Notes: generated from the letters alone by a model not told the origin. A stretch of DNA of 64,000 bases from Silene conica (GCA_029255685.2 CM055314.2:44474772-44538771), one strand, 5' to 3'; shown: positions 1 through 12,781, counted from the first letter of the stretch. Numbers and translations are program-made.

Positions 1-142
1 TTACTTATTATCATTCATACTTCGCTTGTTTCGTTTCAAGATCCTATATTTATTAATTCAAGATTTCAAGATTATTATTCCGCTGCATCAACAAACTCAA
101 GAAAGTTCCTTTAATTCATTCTAAAGCTAGAGATCCGCATCA
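1..142 (+). repeat. LTR of array, 3' part (window-edge)
   Basis: This is the last 142 bp of the 875-bp array LTR, matching the end of the LTR at 3481-4355 and ending in CGCATCA. The rest lies left of the window. Confidence 0.93.
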
Positions 143-3100
143 ACTTGGTATCAGAGCTTCGGCTCGTGATCTAATCCTCATTAGATCCATCTTGGGAGAG
201 TTTCGGCCATGAAGAGCGAAGGGGTACGCTGGCAGCGGAAAGGAAGAGCAAGAACAGCCTGTTTTCGAGAAGTAACGATGCAAGAAGTGTGTCTTATGAT
301 AAGAAGCTTACACATTGAAACCACCACCGAGGAAAGAAACCAAAGGGAGCAGATTTTTCGAACAAGATGTAAGGTACAAAACAAAACTTGTAACCTTATT
401 ATTGATAGTGGTTCATGTGCAAATCTTGTGTCATTAGAACTTGTAGAAAAACTTAACCTACCCACAAGAGACCGGACTAAGCCGTACACGTTGCATTGGT
501 TGGATGGGGATGGGGGAGTCGAGATTAAAAAACAAGCCCTAGTTACCTTCAACATCGGACCATACCACGACGAACTATGGTGTGATCTCGTTTCTATGAA
601 TGCTAGCCATATCCTTTTAGGAAGACCGTGGCAATTTGATCGTAGGGTTGAGCATAAGGGGAGGGCGAATATCTATAGTGTCATCAAGAACGACACCACA
701 TATAACCTAAAACCTATACTACCCAAGAGGGCTGCCGAGAACAAAACAAAAAAAGAAACAATATTAATCGAAGCCAAGGAGGTCGAGGAGGTTCTTGCAA
801 ACGGGGGAGAGGCGTACGTGCTAGTAGTGAGGGATGTCGAGGACGGAGAGAAAGGGGATAACCGAGAGGTGCAAGGGTTACTAGAGGAATTCAAAGACGT
901 GTTTCCCGATGAACTACCCGATGGATTACCACCTATGAGAGGAATTGAGCACCAAATAGACCTTATTCCCGGGGCTGCGCTTCCAAACAAACCCGCCTAC
1001 CGTTGCAATCCCGAAGAAGCAAAAGAATTACAAAGGCAGGTACAAGAACTAATGGATAGAGGTTATGTACAAGAAAGCTTGAGTCCATGTGCCGTACCAG
1101 CCCTATTGGTACCGAAGAAGGAAGGAACGTGGAGGATGTGTATTGATAGTAGAGCCGTGAACAACATTACCATAAAATATCGTTTTCCCATGCCAAGGTT
1201 AGATGACATGCTAGATGAGTTATCGGGGTCCCAAGTATTCTCGAAATTGGACTTAAGAAGCGGGTATCATCAAATGAGAATAAGAGAAGGAGATGAGTGG
1301 AAGACGGCCTTTAAAACAAAGCAGGGATTATACGAGTGGTTGGTTATGCCATTCGGGTTATGCAATGCTCCAAGCTCGTTTATGAGGCTAATGAATGAGG
1401 TACTACGTCCTTTCCTAAATAAATTTGTAGTAGTTTACCTTGATGATATATTAATCTATAGCCAAAATAAAGAAGAACACAAGGTTCATCTAAGGTTAGT
1501 ATTTGAGATGCTAAGACAACAAAAGCTCAATGGGAAAATCGAGAAGTGCACATTCATGGTACCTAGTGTTATATTTCTTGGGTACATTGTTGGAAAGGAT
1601 GGAGTAAGCATGAATCCTTCTAAAATCGAGGCTATCAAAGCTTGGCCTACACCAAAGAACACCACCGAGGTACGTAGTTTCCACGGTTTAGCATCATTCT
1701 ATAGAAGGTTCATCCAAGGGTTTAGTTCTATTATGGCACCACTCACCGAATTAACAAAAAAAGGAGAGTATAGATGGAACCCTCACGCCCAAAAGGCGTT
1801 TGAAGAAGTCAAGGAGAAGTTGTGTTCAAATCCCGTTCTAGCCTTACCAGATTTTAATAAGTTGTTTGAAGTCGAATGTGATGCAAGTGGGGTCGGGATT
1901 GGCGCGGTATTAGTACAAGAAAAACGACCCATAGCCTATTTTAGTGAGAAATTGAATGGAACAAGATTAAATTATTCTACCTATGATAAAGAATTCTATG
2001 CAATCGTAAGGGCTTTGGATCATTGGGCTCATTACTTACGTCCTAAACCGTTCATCTTACACTCGGATCATGAAGCTTTGAAACATATACATGGTCAACA
2101 AAAATTAAATCCAAGACATGCCAAATGGGTTGAGTTCCTTCAATCTTTTACATTCTCTTCGAAATACAAGACCGGGAGTTCTAATATAGTGGCCGATGCT
2201 TTATCCTGAAGATATTCGTTACTAGTTGAGCTCGATGCAAGGATCCTTGGTTTTGAACATATCAAGGGACTATATAAAGATGATCCTGATTTTGCTAAAG
2301 AAATTTTGGAACCAACGGGAGTATACTCGGTCCAAGATGGGTACCTCTTCATGGGAAATCGATTGTGCATTCCCAATGGATCAATCCGAGAGCTATTGGT
2401 AAGGGAGGCTCACGGTGGAGCTATCGCCGGGCACTTTGGAGTCCACAAAACCGATGAGATGTTGAGAGAGCACTTCTATTGGCCAAGAATGGTTAAGGAT
2501 ATTCAAGATGTTATTTCTAAGTGTATCATATGTCAAAGGTCGAAGAGCACCTTTTCCAAAGGGTTATACACGCCCCTGCCCGTGCCCGTTCAACCATGGA
2601 ATGAGGTAAGTATGGATTTTATTTTAGGGTTACCAAGAACACAACGCGGGAAAGACTCAATCATGGTAGTTGTGGATCGATTCTCAAAGATGGCACACTT
2701 TATTCCGGGACACAAAACTGATGATGCATCCAAGGTGGCTGATCTTTATTATCGAGAAGTTGTAAGACTACATGGAATTCCACTTACTATTGTATCGGAT
2801 CGGGATGTGAAATTCCTTAGTTACTTTTGGAAGACATTATGGAAGTTAGTAGGTACTAAACTTTTATTTAGCACCTCTCATCATCCACAAACTGATGGAC
2901 AAACCGAGGTAACTAATAGAACCCTAGGAAGTTTGTTGAGAGGGTTAGTAAGCAAGAGTACCAAAGATTGGGATATCAAACTAGCACATGCCGAGTTCGC
3001 CTACAATCGAACTCCATCCGCCACCACGGGAAGAGCTCCGTTCGAGATAGTGTATGGAGTTAACCCATATCTACCTATTGATCTTGTGCCTATACCAAAG

Positions 3101-3480
3101 AAAGAAGTAATAAATTTCGAGGCCAAAGAAAGACAAGCGGCCTTCATGAAAATGTGTGAGCAAGTCCGAGGACAGATAGAAAAAGCTAATGCAAAATATA
3201 AAGATAAGGCCAACAAACATCGAAAACAACCTATCTTTAAAGAAGGAGATCTTGTATGGTTACATCTTCGAAAGGAACGGTTTCCATCCAAAAGAAAGAA
3301 CAAATTAATGCCTAGGGCCGATGGACCATTCAAGATTTTGGAAAGCTATGGTCCTAATGCGTATAAACTCGAACTACCAAGTGAGTATGGAGGAGTAAGT
3401 GCTACTTTCAATGTGGGTGATCTATCTCCGTATTTAGATGATACAGATTTGGAGGCCAATTCTCAAAAAGAGGGGGAGGA
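143..3480 (+). mobile_element. Array unit 1, internal region
   Basis: The internal region starts with the primer-binding site TGGTATCAGAGC (146-157, complementary to the 3' end of initiator-Met tRNA) and ends with a purine tract (3465-3480) just before the next LTR. It carries protease, reverse transcriptase, RNase H and integrase, but no gag: the frame begins only about 65 residues before the protease aspartate. Confidence 0.93.
209..2206 (+). CDS. Array unit 1: protease - reverse transcriptase - RNase H part of pol
   Basis: This is the pol part of a Ty3/gypsy element. The aspartic protease site IIDSGSC has its Asp near residue 66 and is followed by the flap-type [12 protein letters not shown] runs from about residue 250, with the YLDD active site near 410-413 and the [12 protein letters not shown] signature. 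RNase H begins at [10 protein letters not shown]. The sequence is closest to the CRM clade, and relatives such as the element at 55054 carry about 340 residues of gag and zinc knuckle upstream that are absent here. The protein could serve only if gag came in trans. It is part of a broken fossil copy. Confidence 0.9.
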
Positions 3481-3619
3481 TGATGCGGGTGCATCCATGG
3501 ATCAAGCACACGAGATTCTTCTTAGCAAAGATGTTAGTCACCTAACTCGAGGATTTAATATTGGTTCCACATCCGTCTTAAAAATAGCATGGGAAGGTGT
3601 TGGGGACGGTCCTCCCTAG
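2306..3619 (+). CDS. Array unit 1: integrase part of pol, running into the next LTR
   Basis: Integrase inserts the cDNA copy into the host genome. It has an N-terminal HHCC zinc domain (AGHFGVHKTDEML...CIICQRSKS), a DDE core (MDFILGLP, IVSDRDVKF, QTDGQTEV) and a C-terminal GPF module (PRADGPFKILESYGPNAYK). No chromodomain is visible. The frame continues about 139 bp into the following LTR (from 3481), ending after GFNIGSTSVLKIAWE. Coding overlap with the 3' LTR is known for CRM elements. Confidence 0.9.
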   Translation: MEPTGVYSVQDGYLFMGNRLCIPNGSIRELLVREAHGGAIAGHFGVHKTDEMLREHFYWPRMVKDIQDVISKCIICQRSKSTFSKGLYTPLPVPVQPWNEVSMDFILGLPRTQRGKDSIMVVVDRFSKMAHFIPGHKTDDASKVADLYYREVVRLHGIPLTIVSDRDVKFLSYFWKTLWKLVGTKLLFSTSHHPQTDGQTEVTNRTLGSLLRGLVSKSTKDWDIKLAHAEFAYNRTPSATTGRAPFEIVYGVNPYLPIDLVPIPKKEVINFEAKERQAAFMKMCEQVRGQIEKANAKYKDKANKHRKQPIFKEGDLVWLHLRKERFPSKRKNKLMPRADGPFKILESYGPNAYKLELPSEYGGVSATFNVGDLSPYLDDTDLEANSQKEGEDDAGASMDQAHEILLSKDVSHLTRGFNIGSTSVLKIAWEGVGDGPP

Positions 3620-4355
3620 GGACGAGCGCCGTGCATCACGGCTGGAATTAGGGTTTTCTTTTGTTAGTTTTCAAATAAAGGTTTCCTAGTTCATGTAGGG
3701 TTTCCTAAATTATAAAGGAATCCTAGTTGATATAGGTTTTCCAATTCTAGTAGGAATAAGAATCCTTATTATTATAGGATTCATAAGTGTGTTAGAAGTA
3801 GGAAACTTAATCCTAGTCAAACTATTGTTTGAGCCTAAGTAGGATTAAGATTTAGTTGTTCTAATCAAACTAGGATATCATACTTGATTTCTAGTAGGGT
3901 TAGTTTTCTTATTTAGGATGTTATTAGGATTAATACACACCTATAAATAGGGTGTCTTGGCCGTGTAACATCATCATTCATCAATAATATTAATTTTAAG
4001 TTTCTTTGTGAACTTGAGTATATTGATTAGGTTTGCGAGCTTAATCTTTAGGATCGACTTTGCGAGGTTGATTTGCAGGGTGTTTTCAAGATTCTTCTTT
4101 TGCGAGAGAGGGTTCAAGAATCATCAACTATCCGTCGACAACCACCGTCACCACCTTCGTCCGTCACCAAAACCGCCGACCACCAGCCACCATACATTCA
4201 AGAAAACGTTCTTTTACTTATTATCATTCATACTTCGCTTGTTTCGTTTCAAGATCCTATATTTATTAATTCAAGATTTCAAGATTATTATTCCGCTGCA
4301 TCAACAAACTCAAGAAAGTTCCTTTAATTCATTCTAAAGCTAGAGATCCGCATCA
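3481..4355 (+). repeat. Array LTR 1/2 (shared, 875 bp)
   Basis: It begins TGATGCGGGTGC and ends GATCCGCATCA, is preceded by a purine tract and followed by the tRNA-iMet primer site at 4359. It serves at once as the 3' LTR of unit 1 and the 5' LTR of unit 2. A TATA box lies at 3942-3949. Its U3 has many TAGGATT/AATCCTA words. Confidence 0.95.
3942..3949 (+). promoter_or_regulatory. TATA box of the array LTR promoter
   Basis: TATAAATA within CTATAAATAGGG lies about 460 bp into the LTR, before a pyrimidine/CAT-rich transcript-start-like stretch. The same box recurs in each LTR (8155-8162, 12368-12375, 16581-16588). Confidence 0.7.
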
Positions 4356-7300
4356 ACTTGGTATCAGAGCTTCGGCTCGTGATCTAATCCTCATTAGATC
4401 CATCTTGGGAGAGTTTCGGCCATGAAGAGCGAAGGGGTACGCTGGCAGCGGAAAGGAAGAGCAAGAACAGCCTGTTTTCGAGAAGTAACGATGCAAGAAG
4501 TGTGTCTTATGATAAGAAGCTTACACATTGAAACCACCACCGAGGAAAGAAACCAAAGGGAGCAGATTTTTCGAACAAGATGTAAGGTACAAAACAAAAC
4601 TTGTAACCTTATTATTGATAGTGGTTCATGTGCAAATCTTGTGTCATTAGAACTTGTAGAAAAACTTAACCTACCCACAAGAGACCGGACTAAGCCGTAC
4701 ACGTTGCATTGGTTGGATGGGGATGGGGGAGTCGAGATTAAAAAACAAGCCCTAGTTACCTTCAACATCGGACCATACCACGACGAACTATGGTGTGATC
4801 TCGTTTCTATGAATGCTAGCCATATCCTTTTAGGAAGACCGTGGCAATTTGATCGTAGGGTTGAGCATAAGGGGAGGGCGAATATCTATAGTGTCATCAA
4901 GAACGACACCACATATAACCTAAAACCTATACTACCCAAGAGGGCTGCCGAGAACAAAACAAAAAAAGAAACAATATTAATCGAAGCCAAGGAGGTCGAG
5001 GAGGTTCTTGCAAACGGGGGAGAGGCGTACGTGCTAGTAGTGAGGGATGTCGAGGACGGAGAGAAAGGGGATAACCGAGAGGTGCAAGGGTTACTAGAGG
5101 AATTCAAAGACGTGTTTCCCGATGAACTACCCGATGGATTACCACCTATGAGAGGAATTGAGCACCAAATAGACCTTATTCCCGGGGCTGCGCTTCCAAA
5201 CAAACCCGCCTACCGTTGCAATCCCGAAGAAGCAAAAGAATTACAAAGGCAGGTACAAGAACTAATGGATAGAGGTTATGTACAAGAAAGCTTGAGTCCA
5301 TGTGCCGTACCAGCCCTATTGGTACCGAAGAAGGAAGGAACGTGGAGGATGTGTATTGATAGTAGAGCCGTGAACAACATTACCATAAAATATCGTTTTC
5401 CCATGCCAAGGTTAGATGACATGCTAGATGAGTTATCGGGGTCCCAAGTATTCTCGAAATTGGACTTAAGAAGCGGGTATCATCAAATGAGAATAAGAGA
5501 AGGAGATGAGTGGAAGACGGCCTTTAAAACAAAGCAGGGATTATACGAGTGGTTGGTTATGCCATTCGGGTTATGCAATGCTCCAAGCTCGTTTATGAGG
5601 CTAATGAATGAGGTACTACGTCCTTTCCTAAATAAATTTGTAGTAGTTTACCTTGATGATATATTAATCTATAGCCAAAATAAAGAAGAACACAAGGTTC
5701 ATCTAAGGTTAGTATTTGAGATGCTAAGACAACAAAAGCTCAATGGGAAAATCGAGAAGTGCACATTCATGGTACCTAGTGTTATATTTCTTGGGTACAT
5801 TGTTGGAAAGGATGGAGTAAGCATGAATCCTTCTAAAATCGAGGCTATCAAAGCTTGGCCTACACCAAAGAACACCACCGAGGTACGTAGTTTCCACGGT
5901 TTAGCATCATTCTATAGAAGGTTCATCCAAGGGTTTAGTTCTATTATGGCACCACTCACCGAATTAACAAAAAAAGGAGAGTATAGATGGAACCCTCACG
6001 CCCAAAAGGCGTTTGAAGAAGTCAAGGAGAAGTTGTGTTCAAATCCCGTTCTAGCCTTACCAGATTTTAATAAGTTGTTTGAAGTCGAATGTGATGCAAG
6101 TGGGGTCGGGATTGGCGCGGTATTAGTACAAGAAAAACGACCCATAGCCTATTTTAGTGAGAAATTGAATGGAGCAAGATTAAATTATTCTACCTATGAT
6201 AAAGAATTCTATGCAATCGTAAGGGCTTTGGATCATTGGGCTCATTACTTACGTCCTAAACCGTTCATCTTACACTCGGATCATGAAGCTTTGAAACATA
6301 TACATGGTCAACAAAAATTAAATCCAAGACATGCCAAATGGGTTGAGTTCCTTCAATCTTTTACATTCTCTTCGAAATACAAGACCGGGAGTTCTAATAT
6401 AGTGGCCGATGCTTTATCCTGAAGATATTCGTTACTAGTTGAGCTCGATGCAAGGATCCTTGGTTTTGAACATATCAAGGGACTATATAAAGATGATCCT
6501 GATTTTGCTAAAGAAATTTTGGAACCAACGGGAGTATACTCGGTCCAAGATGGGTACCTCTTCATGGGAAATCGATTGTGCATTCCCAATGGATCAATCC
6601 GAGAGCTATTGGTAAGGGAGGCTCACGGTGGAGCTATCGCCGGGCACTTTGGAGTCCACAAAACCGATGAGATGTTGAGAGAGCACTTCTATTGGCCAAG
6701 AATGGTTAAGGATATTCAAGATGTTATTTCTAAGTGTATCATATGTCAAAGGTCGAAGAGCACCTTTTCCAAAGGGTTATACACGCCCCTGCCCGTGCCC
6801 GTTCAACCATGGAATGAGGTAAGTATGGATTTTATTTTAGGGTTACCAAGAACACAACGCGGGAAAGACTCAATCATGGTAGTTGTGGATCGATTCTCAA
6901 AGATGGCACACTTTATTCCGGGACACAAAACTGATGATGCATCCAAGGTGGCTGATCTTTATTATCGAGAAGTTGTAAGACTACATGGAATTCCACTTAC
7001 TATTGTATCGGATCGGGATGTGAAATTCCTTAGTTACTTTTGGAAGACATTATGGAAGTTAGTAGGTACTAAACTTTTATTTAGCACCTCTCATCATCCA
7101 CAAACTGATGGACAAACCGAGGTAACTAATAGAACCCTAGGAAGTTTGTTGAGAGGGTTAGTAAGCAAGAGTACCAAAGATTGGGATATCAAACTAGCAC
7201 ATGCCGAGTTCGCCTACAATCGAACTCCATCCGCCACCACGGGAAGAGCTCCGTTCGAGATAGTGTATGGAGTTAACCCATATCTACCTATTGATCTTGT

Positions 7301-7693
7301 GCCTATACCAAAGAAAGAAGTAATAAATTTCGAGGCCAAAGAAAGACAAGCGGCCTTCATGAAAATGTGTGAGCAAGTCCGAGGACAGATAGAAAAAGCT
7401 AATGCAAAATATAAAGATAAGGCCAACAAACATCGAAAACAACCTATCTTTAAAGAAGGAGATCTTGTATGGTTACATCTTCGAAAGGAACGGTTTCCAT
7501 CCAAAAGAAAGAACAAATTAATGCCTAGGGCCGATGGACCATTCAAGATTTTGGAAAGCTATGGTCCTAATGCGTATAAACTCGAACTACCAAGTGAGTA
7601 TGGAGGAGTAAGTGCTACTTTCAATGTGGGTGATCTATCTCCGTATTTAGATGATACAGATTTGGAGGCCAATTCTCAAAAAGAGGGGGAGGA
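4356..7693 (+). mobile_element. Array unit 2, internal region
   Basis: Near-identical copy of unit 1, 4213 bp downstream: primer site at 4359-4370, PR-RT-RNase H at 4422-6419, integrase at 6519-7832 running into the next LTR. Confidence 0.93.
4422..6419 (+). CDS. Array unit 2: protease - RT - RNase H part
   Basis: Same domain order and motifs as unit 1 ([21 protein letters not shown]). It shares with unit 1 a variant near the frame start that units 3-5 lack. Gag-less fossil copy. Confidence 0.9.
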
Positions 7694-7832
7694 TGATGCG
7701 GGTGCATCCATGGATCAAGCACACGAGATTCTTCTTAGCAAAGATGTTAGTCACCTAACTCGAGGATTTAATATTGGTTCCACATCCGTCTTAAAAATAG
7801 CATGGGAAGGTGTTGGGGACGGTCCTCCCTAG
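6519..7832 (+). CDS. Array unit 2: integrase part
   Basis: HHCC, DDE core and GPF module as in unit 1. The C-terminal tail is encoded inside the LTR that starts at 7694. Confidence 0.9.
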   Translation: MEPTGVYSVQDGYLFMGNRLCIPNGSIRELLVREAHGGAIAGHFGVHKTDEMLREHFYWPRMVKDIQDVISKCIICQRSKSTFSKGLYTPLPVPVQPWNEVSMDFILGLPRTQRGKDSIMVVVDRFSKMAHFIPGHKTDDASKVADLYYREVVRLHGIPLTIVSDRDVKFLSYFWKTLWKLVGTKLLFSTSHHPQTDGQTEVTNRTLGSLLRGLVSKSTKDWDIKLAHAEFAYNRTPSATTGRAPFEIVYGVNPYLPIDLVPIPKKEVINFEAKERQAAFMKMCEQVRGQIEKANAKYKDKANKHRKQPIFKEGDLVWLHLRKERFPSKRKNKLMPRADGPFKILESYGPNAYKLELPSEYGGVSATFNVGDLSPYLDDTDLEANSQKEGEDDAGASMDQAHEILLSKDVSHLTRGFNIGSTSVLKIAWEGVGDGPP

Positions 7833-8568
7833 GGACGAGCGCCGTGCATCACGGCTGGAATTAGGGTTTTCTTTTGTTAGTTTTCAAATAAAGGTTTCCT
7901 AGTTCATGTAGGGTTTCCTAAATTATAAAGGAATCCTAGTTGATATAGGTTTTCCAATTCTAGTAGGAATAAGAATCCTTATTATTATAGGATTCATAAG
8001 TGTGTTAGAAGTAGGAAACTTAATCCTAGTCAAACTATTGTTTGAGCCTAAGTAGGATTAAGATTTAGTTGTTCTAATCAAACTAGGATATCATACTTGA
8101 TTTCTAGTAGGGTTAGTTTTCTTATTTAGGATGTTATTAGGATTAATACACACCTATAAATAGGGTGTCTTGGCCGTGTAACATCATCATTCATCAATAA
8201 TATTAATTTTAAGTTTCTTTGTGAACTTGAGTATATTGATTAGGTTTGCGAGCTTAATCTTTAGGATCGACTTTGCGAGGTTGATTTGCAGGGTGTTTTC
8301 AAGATTCTTCTTTTGCGAGAGAGGGTTCAAGAATCATCAACTATCCGTCGACAACCACCGTCACCACCTTCGTCCGTCACCAAAACCGCCGACCACCAGC
8401 CACCATACATTCAAGAAAACGTTCTTTTACTTATTATCATTCATACTTCGCTTGTTTCGTTTCAAGATCCTATATTTATTAATTCAAGATTTCAAGATTA
8501 TTATTCCGCTGCATCAACAAACTCAAGAAAGTTCCTTTAATTCATTCTAAAGCTAGAGATCCGCATCA
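7694..8568 (+). repeat. Array LTR 2/3 (shared, 875 bp)
   Basis: TGATGC...GCATCA, same length and boxes as the LTR at 3481. Single LTR between two internal regions. Confidence 0.95.
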
Positions 8569-11500
8569 ACTTGGTATCAGAGCTTCGGCTCGTGATCTAA
8601 TCCTCATTAGATCCATCTTGGGAGAGTTTCGGCCATGAAGAGCGAAGGGGTACGCTGGCAGCGGAAAGGAAGAGCAAGAACAGCCTGTTCTCGAGAAGTA
8701 ACGATGCAAGAAGTGTGTCTTATGATAAGAAGCTTACACATTGAAACCACCACCGAGGAAAGAAACCAAAGGGAGCAGATTTTTCGAACAAGATGTAAGG
8801 TACAAAACAAAACTTGTAACCTTATTATTGATAGTGGTTCATGTGCAAATCTTGTGTCATTAGAACTTGTAGAAAAACTTAACCTACCCACAAGAGACCG
8901 GACTAAGCCGTACACGTTGCATTGGTTGGATGGGGATGGGGGAGTCGAGATTAAAAAACAAGCCCTAGTTACCTTCAACATCGGACCATACCACGACGAA
9001 CTATGGTGTGATCTCGTTTCTATGAATGCTAGCCATATCCTTTTAGGAAGACCGTGGCAATTTGATCGTAGGGTTGAGCATAAGGGGAGGGCGAATATCT
9101 ATAGTGTCATCAAGAACGACACCACATATAACCTAAAACCTATACTACCCAAGAGGGCTGCCGAGAACAAAACAAAAAAAGAAACAATATTAATCGAAGC
9201 CAAGGAGGTCGAGGAGGTTCTTGCAAACGGGGGAGAGGCGTACGTGCTAGTAGTGAGGGATGTCGAGGACGGAGAGAAAGGGGATAACCGAGAGGTGCAA
9301 GGGTTACTAGAGGAATTCAAAGACGTGTTTCCCGATGAACTACCCGATGGATTACCACCTATGAGAGGAATTGAGCACCAAATAGACCTTATTCCCGGGG
9401 CTGCGCTTCCAAACAAACCCGCCTACCGTTGCAATCCCGAAGAAGCAAAAGAATTACAAAGGCAGGTACAAGAACTAATGGATAGAGGTTATGTACAAGA
9501 AAGCTTGAGTCCATGTGCCGTACCAGCCCTATTGGTACCGAAGAAGGAAGGAACGTGGAGGATGTGTATTGATAGTAGAGCCGTGAACAACATTACCATA
9601 AAATATCGTTTTCCCATGCCAAGGTTAGATGACATGCTAGATGAGTTATCGGGGTCCCAAGTATTCTCGAAATTGGACTTAAGAAGCGGGTATCATCAAA
9701 TGAGAATAAGAGAAGGAGATGAGTGGAAGACGGCCTTTAAAACAAAGCAGGGATTATACGAGTGGTTGGTTATGCCATTCGGGTTATGCAATGCTCCAAG
9801 CTCGTTTATGAGGCTAATGAATGAGGTACTACGTCCTTTCCTAAATAAATTTGTAGTAGTTTACCTTGATGATATATTAATCTATAGCCAAAATAAAGAA
9901 GAACACAAGGTTCATCTAAGGTTAGTATTTGAGATGCTAAGACAACAAAAGCTCAATGGGAAAATCGAGAAGTGCACATTCATGGTACCTAGTGTTATAT
10001 TTCTTGGGTACATTGTTGGAAAGGATGGAGTAAGCATGAATCCTTCTAAAATCGAGGCTATCAAAGCTTGGCCTACACCAAAGAACACCACCGAGGTACG
10101 TAGTTTCCACGGTTTAGCATCATTCTATAGAAGGTTCATCCAAGGGTTTAGTTCTATTATGGCACCACTCACCGAATTAACAAAAAAAGGAGAGTATAGA
10201 TGGAACCCTCACGCCCAAAAGGCGTTTGAAGAAGTCAAGGAGAAGTTGTGTTCAAATCCCGTTCTAGCCTTACCAGATTTTAATAAGTTGTTTGAAGTCG
10301 AATGTGATGCAAGTGGGGTCGGGATTGGCGCGGTATTAGTACAAGAAAAACGACCCATAGCCTATTTTAGTGAGAAATTGAATGGAGCAAGATTAAATTA
10401 TTCTACCTATGATAAAGAATTCTATGCAATCGTAAGGGCTTTGGATCATTGGGCTCATTACTTACGTCCTAAACCGTTCATCTTACACTCGGATCATGAA
10501 GCTTTGAAACATATACATGGTCAACAAAAATTAAATCCAAGACATGCCAAATGGGTTGAGTTCCTTCAATCTTTTACATTCTCTTCGAAATACAAGACCG
10601 GGAGTTCTAATATAGTGGCCGATGCTTTATCCTGAAGATATTCGTTACTAGTTGAGCTCGATGCAAGGATCCTTGGTTTTGAACATATCAAGGGACTATA
10701 TAAAGATGATCCTGATTTTGCTAAAGAAATTTTGGAACCAACGGGAGTATACTCGGTCCAAGATGGGTACCTCTTCATGGGAAATCGATTGTGCATTCCC
10801 AATGGATCAATCCGAGAGCTATTGGTAAGGGAGGCTCACGGTGGAGCTATCGCCGGGCACTTTGGAGTCCACAAAACCGATGAGATGTTGAGAGAGCACT
10901 TCTATTGGCCAAGAATGGTTAAGGATATTCAAGATGTTATTTCTAAGTGTATCATATGTCAAAGGTCGAAGAGCACCTTTTCCAAAGGGTTATACACGCC
11001 CCTGCCCGTGCCCGTTCAACCATGGAATGAGGTAAGTATGGATTTTATTTTAGGGTTACCAAGAACACAACGCGGGAAAGACTCAATCATGGTAGTTGTG
11101 GATCGATTCTCAAAGATGGCACACTTTATTCCGGGACACAAAACTGATGATGCATCCAAGGTGGCTGATCTTTATTATCGAGAAGTTGTAAGACTACATG
11201 GAATTCCACTTACTATTGTATCGGATCGGGATGTGAAATTCCTTAGTTACTTTTGGAAGACATTATGGAAGTTAGTAGGTACTAAACTTTTATTTAGCAC
11301 CTCTCATCATCCACAAACTGATGGACAAACCGAGGTAACTAATAGAACCCTAGGAAGTTTGTTGAGAGGGTTAGTAAGCAAGAGTACCAAAGATTGGGAT
11401 ATCAAACTAGCACATGCCGAGTTCGCCTACAATCGAACTCCATCCGCCACCACGGGAAGAGCTCCGTTCGAGATAGTGTATGGAGTTAACCCATATCTAC

Positions 11501-11906
11501 CTATTGATCTTGTGCCTATACCAAAGAAAGAAGTAATAAATTTCGAGGCCAAAGAAAGACAAGCGGCCTTCATGAAAATGTGTGAGCAAGTCCGAGGACA
11601 GATAGAAAAAGCTAATGCAAAATATAAAGATAAGGCCAACAAACATCGAAAACAACCTATCTTTAAAGAAGGAGATCTTGTATGGTTACATCTTCGAAAG
11701 GAACGGTTTCCATCCAAAAGAAAGAACAAATTAATGCCTAGGGCCGATGGACCATTCAAGATTTTGGAAAGCTATGGTCCTAATGCGTATAAACTCGAAC
11801 TACCAAGTGAGTATGGAGGAGTAAGTGCTACTTTCAATGTGGGTGATCTATCTCCGTATTTAGATGATACAGATTTGGAGGCCAATTCTCAAAAAGAGGG
11901 GGAGGA
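8569..11906 (+). mobile_element. Array unit 3, internal region
   Basis: Copy of the same internal region with the primer site at 8572-8583. It belongs to the sequence subtype shared by units 3-5. Confidence 0.93.
8635..10632 (+). CDS. Array unit 3: protease - RT - RNase H part
   Basis: Same motifs as unit 1. Gag-less fossil copy. Confidence 0.9.
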
Positions 11907-12045
11907 TGATGCGGGTGCATCCATGGATCAAGCACACGAGATTCTTCTTAGCAAAGATGTTAGTCACCTAACTCGAGGATTTAATATTGGTTCCACATCC
12001 GTCTTAAAAATAGCATGGGAAGGTGTTGGGGACGGTCCTCCCTAG
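10732..12045 (+). CDS. Array unit 3: integrase part
   Basis: HHCC, DDE and GPF modules as in unit 1, ending inside the LTR at 11907. Confidence 0.9.
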   Translation: MEPTGVYSVQDGYLFMGNRLCIPNGSIRELLVREAHGGAIAGHFGVHKTDEMLREHFYWPRMVKDIQDVISKCIICQRSKSTFSKGLYTPLPVPVQPWNEVSMDFILGLPRTQRGKDSIMVVVDRFSKMAHFIPGHKTDDASKVADLYYREVVRLHGIPLTIVSDRDVKFLSYFWKTLWKLVGTKLLFSTSHHPQTDGQTEVTNRTLGSLLRGLVSKSTKDWDIKLAHAEFAYNRTPSATTGRAPFEIVYGVNPYLPIDLVPIPKKEVINFEAKERQAAFMKMCEQVRGQIEKANAKYKDKANKHRKQPIFKEGDLVWLHLRKERFPSKRKNKLMPRADGPFKILESYGPNAYKLELPSEYGGVSATFNVGDLSPYLDDTDLEANSQKEGEDDAGASMDQAHEILLSKDVSHLTRGFNIGSTSVLKIAWEGVGDGPP

Positions 12046-12781
12046 GGACGAGCGCCGTGCATCACGGCTGGAATTAGGGTTTTCTTTTGTTAGTTTTCAA
12101 ATAAAGGTTTCCTAGTTCATGTAGGGTTTCCTAAATTATAAAGGAATCCTAGTTGATATAGGTTTTCCAATTCTAGTAGGAATAAGAATCCTTATTATTA
12201 TAGGATTCATAAGTGTGTTAGAAGTAGGAAACTTAATCCTAGTCAAACTATTGTTTGAGCCTAAGTAGGATTAAGATTTAGTTGTTCTAATCAAACTAGG
12301 ATATCATACTTGATTTCTAGTAGGGTTAGTTTTCTTATTTAGGATGTTATTAGGATTAATACACACCTATAAATAGGGTGTCTTGGCCGTGTAACATCAT
12401 CATTCATCAATAATATTAATTTTAAGTTTCTTTGTGAACTTGAGTATATTGATTAGGTTTGCGAGCTTAATCTTTAGGATCGACTTTGCGAGGTTGATTT
12501 GCAGGGTGTTTTCAAGATTCTTCTTTTGCGAGAGAGGGTTCAAGAATCATCAACTATCCGTCGACAACCACCGTCACCACCTTCGTCCGTCACCAAAACC
12601 GCCGACCACCAGCCACCATACATTCAAGAAAACGTTCTTTTACTTATTATCATTCATACTTCGCTTGTTTCGTTTCAAGATCCTATATTTATTAATTCAA
12701 GATTTCAAGATTATTATTCCGCTGCATCAACAAACTCAAGAAAGTTCCTTTAATTCATTCTAAAGCTAGAGATCCGCATCA
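11907..12781 (+). repeat. Array LTR 3/4 (shared, 875 bp)
   Basis: TGATGC...GCATCA, same length as the other array LTRs. Confidence 0.95.

Noticed and set aside
181-555. Minus-strand frame of 124 codons repeated in each array unit
   Set aside because: It lies antisense to the protease coding part and repeats only because the unit repeats; no protein-like features.
673-990. Minus-strand Ser/Pro-rich frame in each array unit
   Set aside because: Shadow of the pol frame; composition reflects the complement of Glu/Lys codons.
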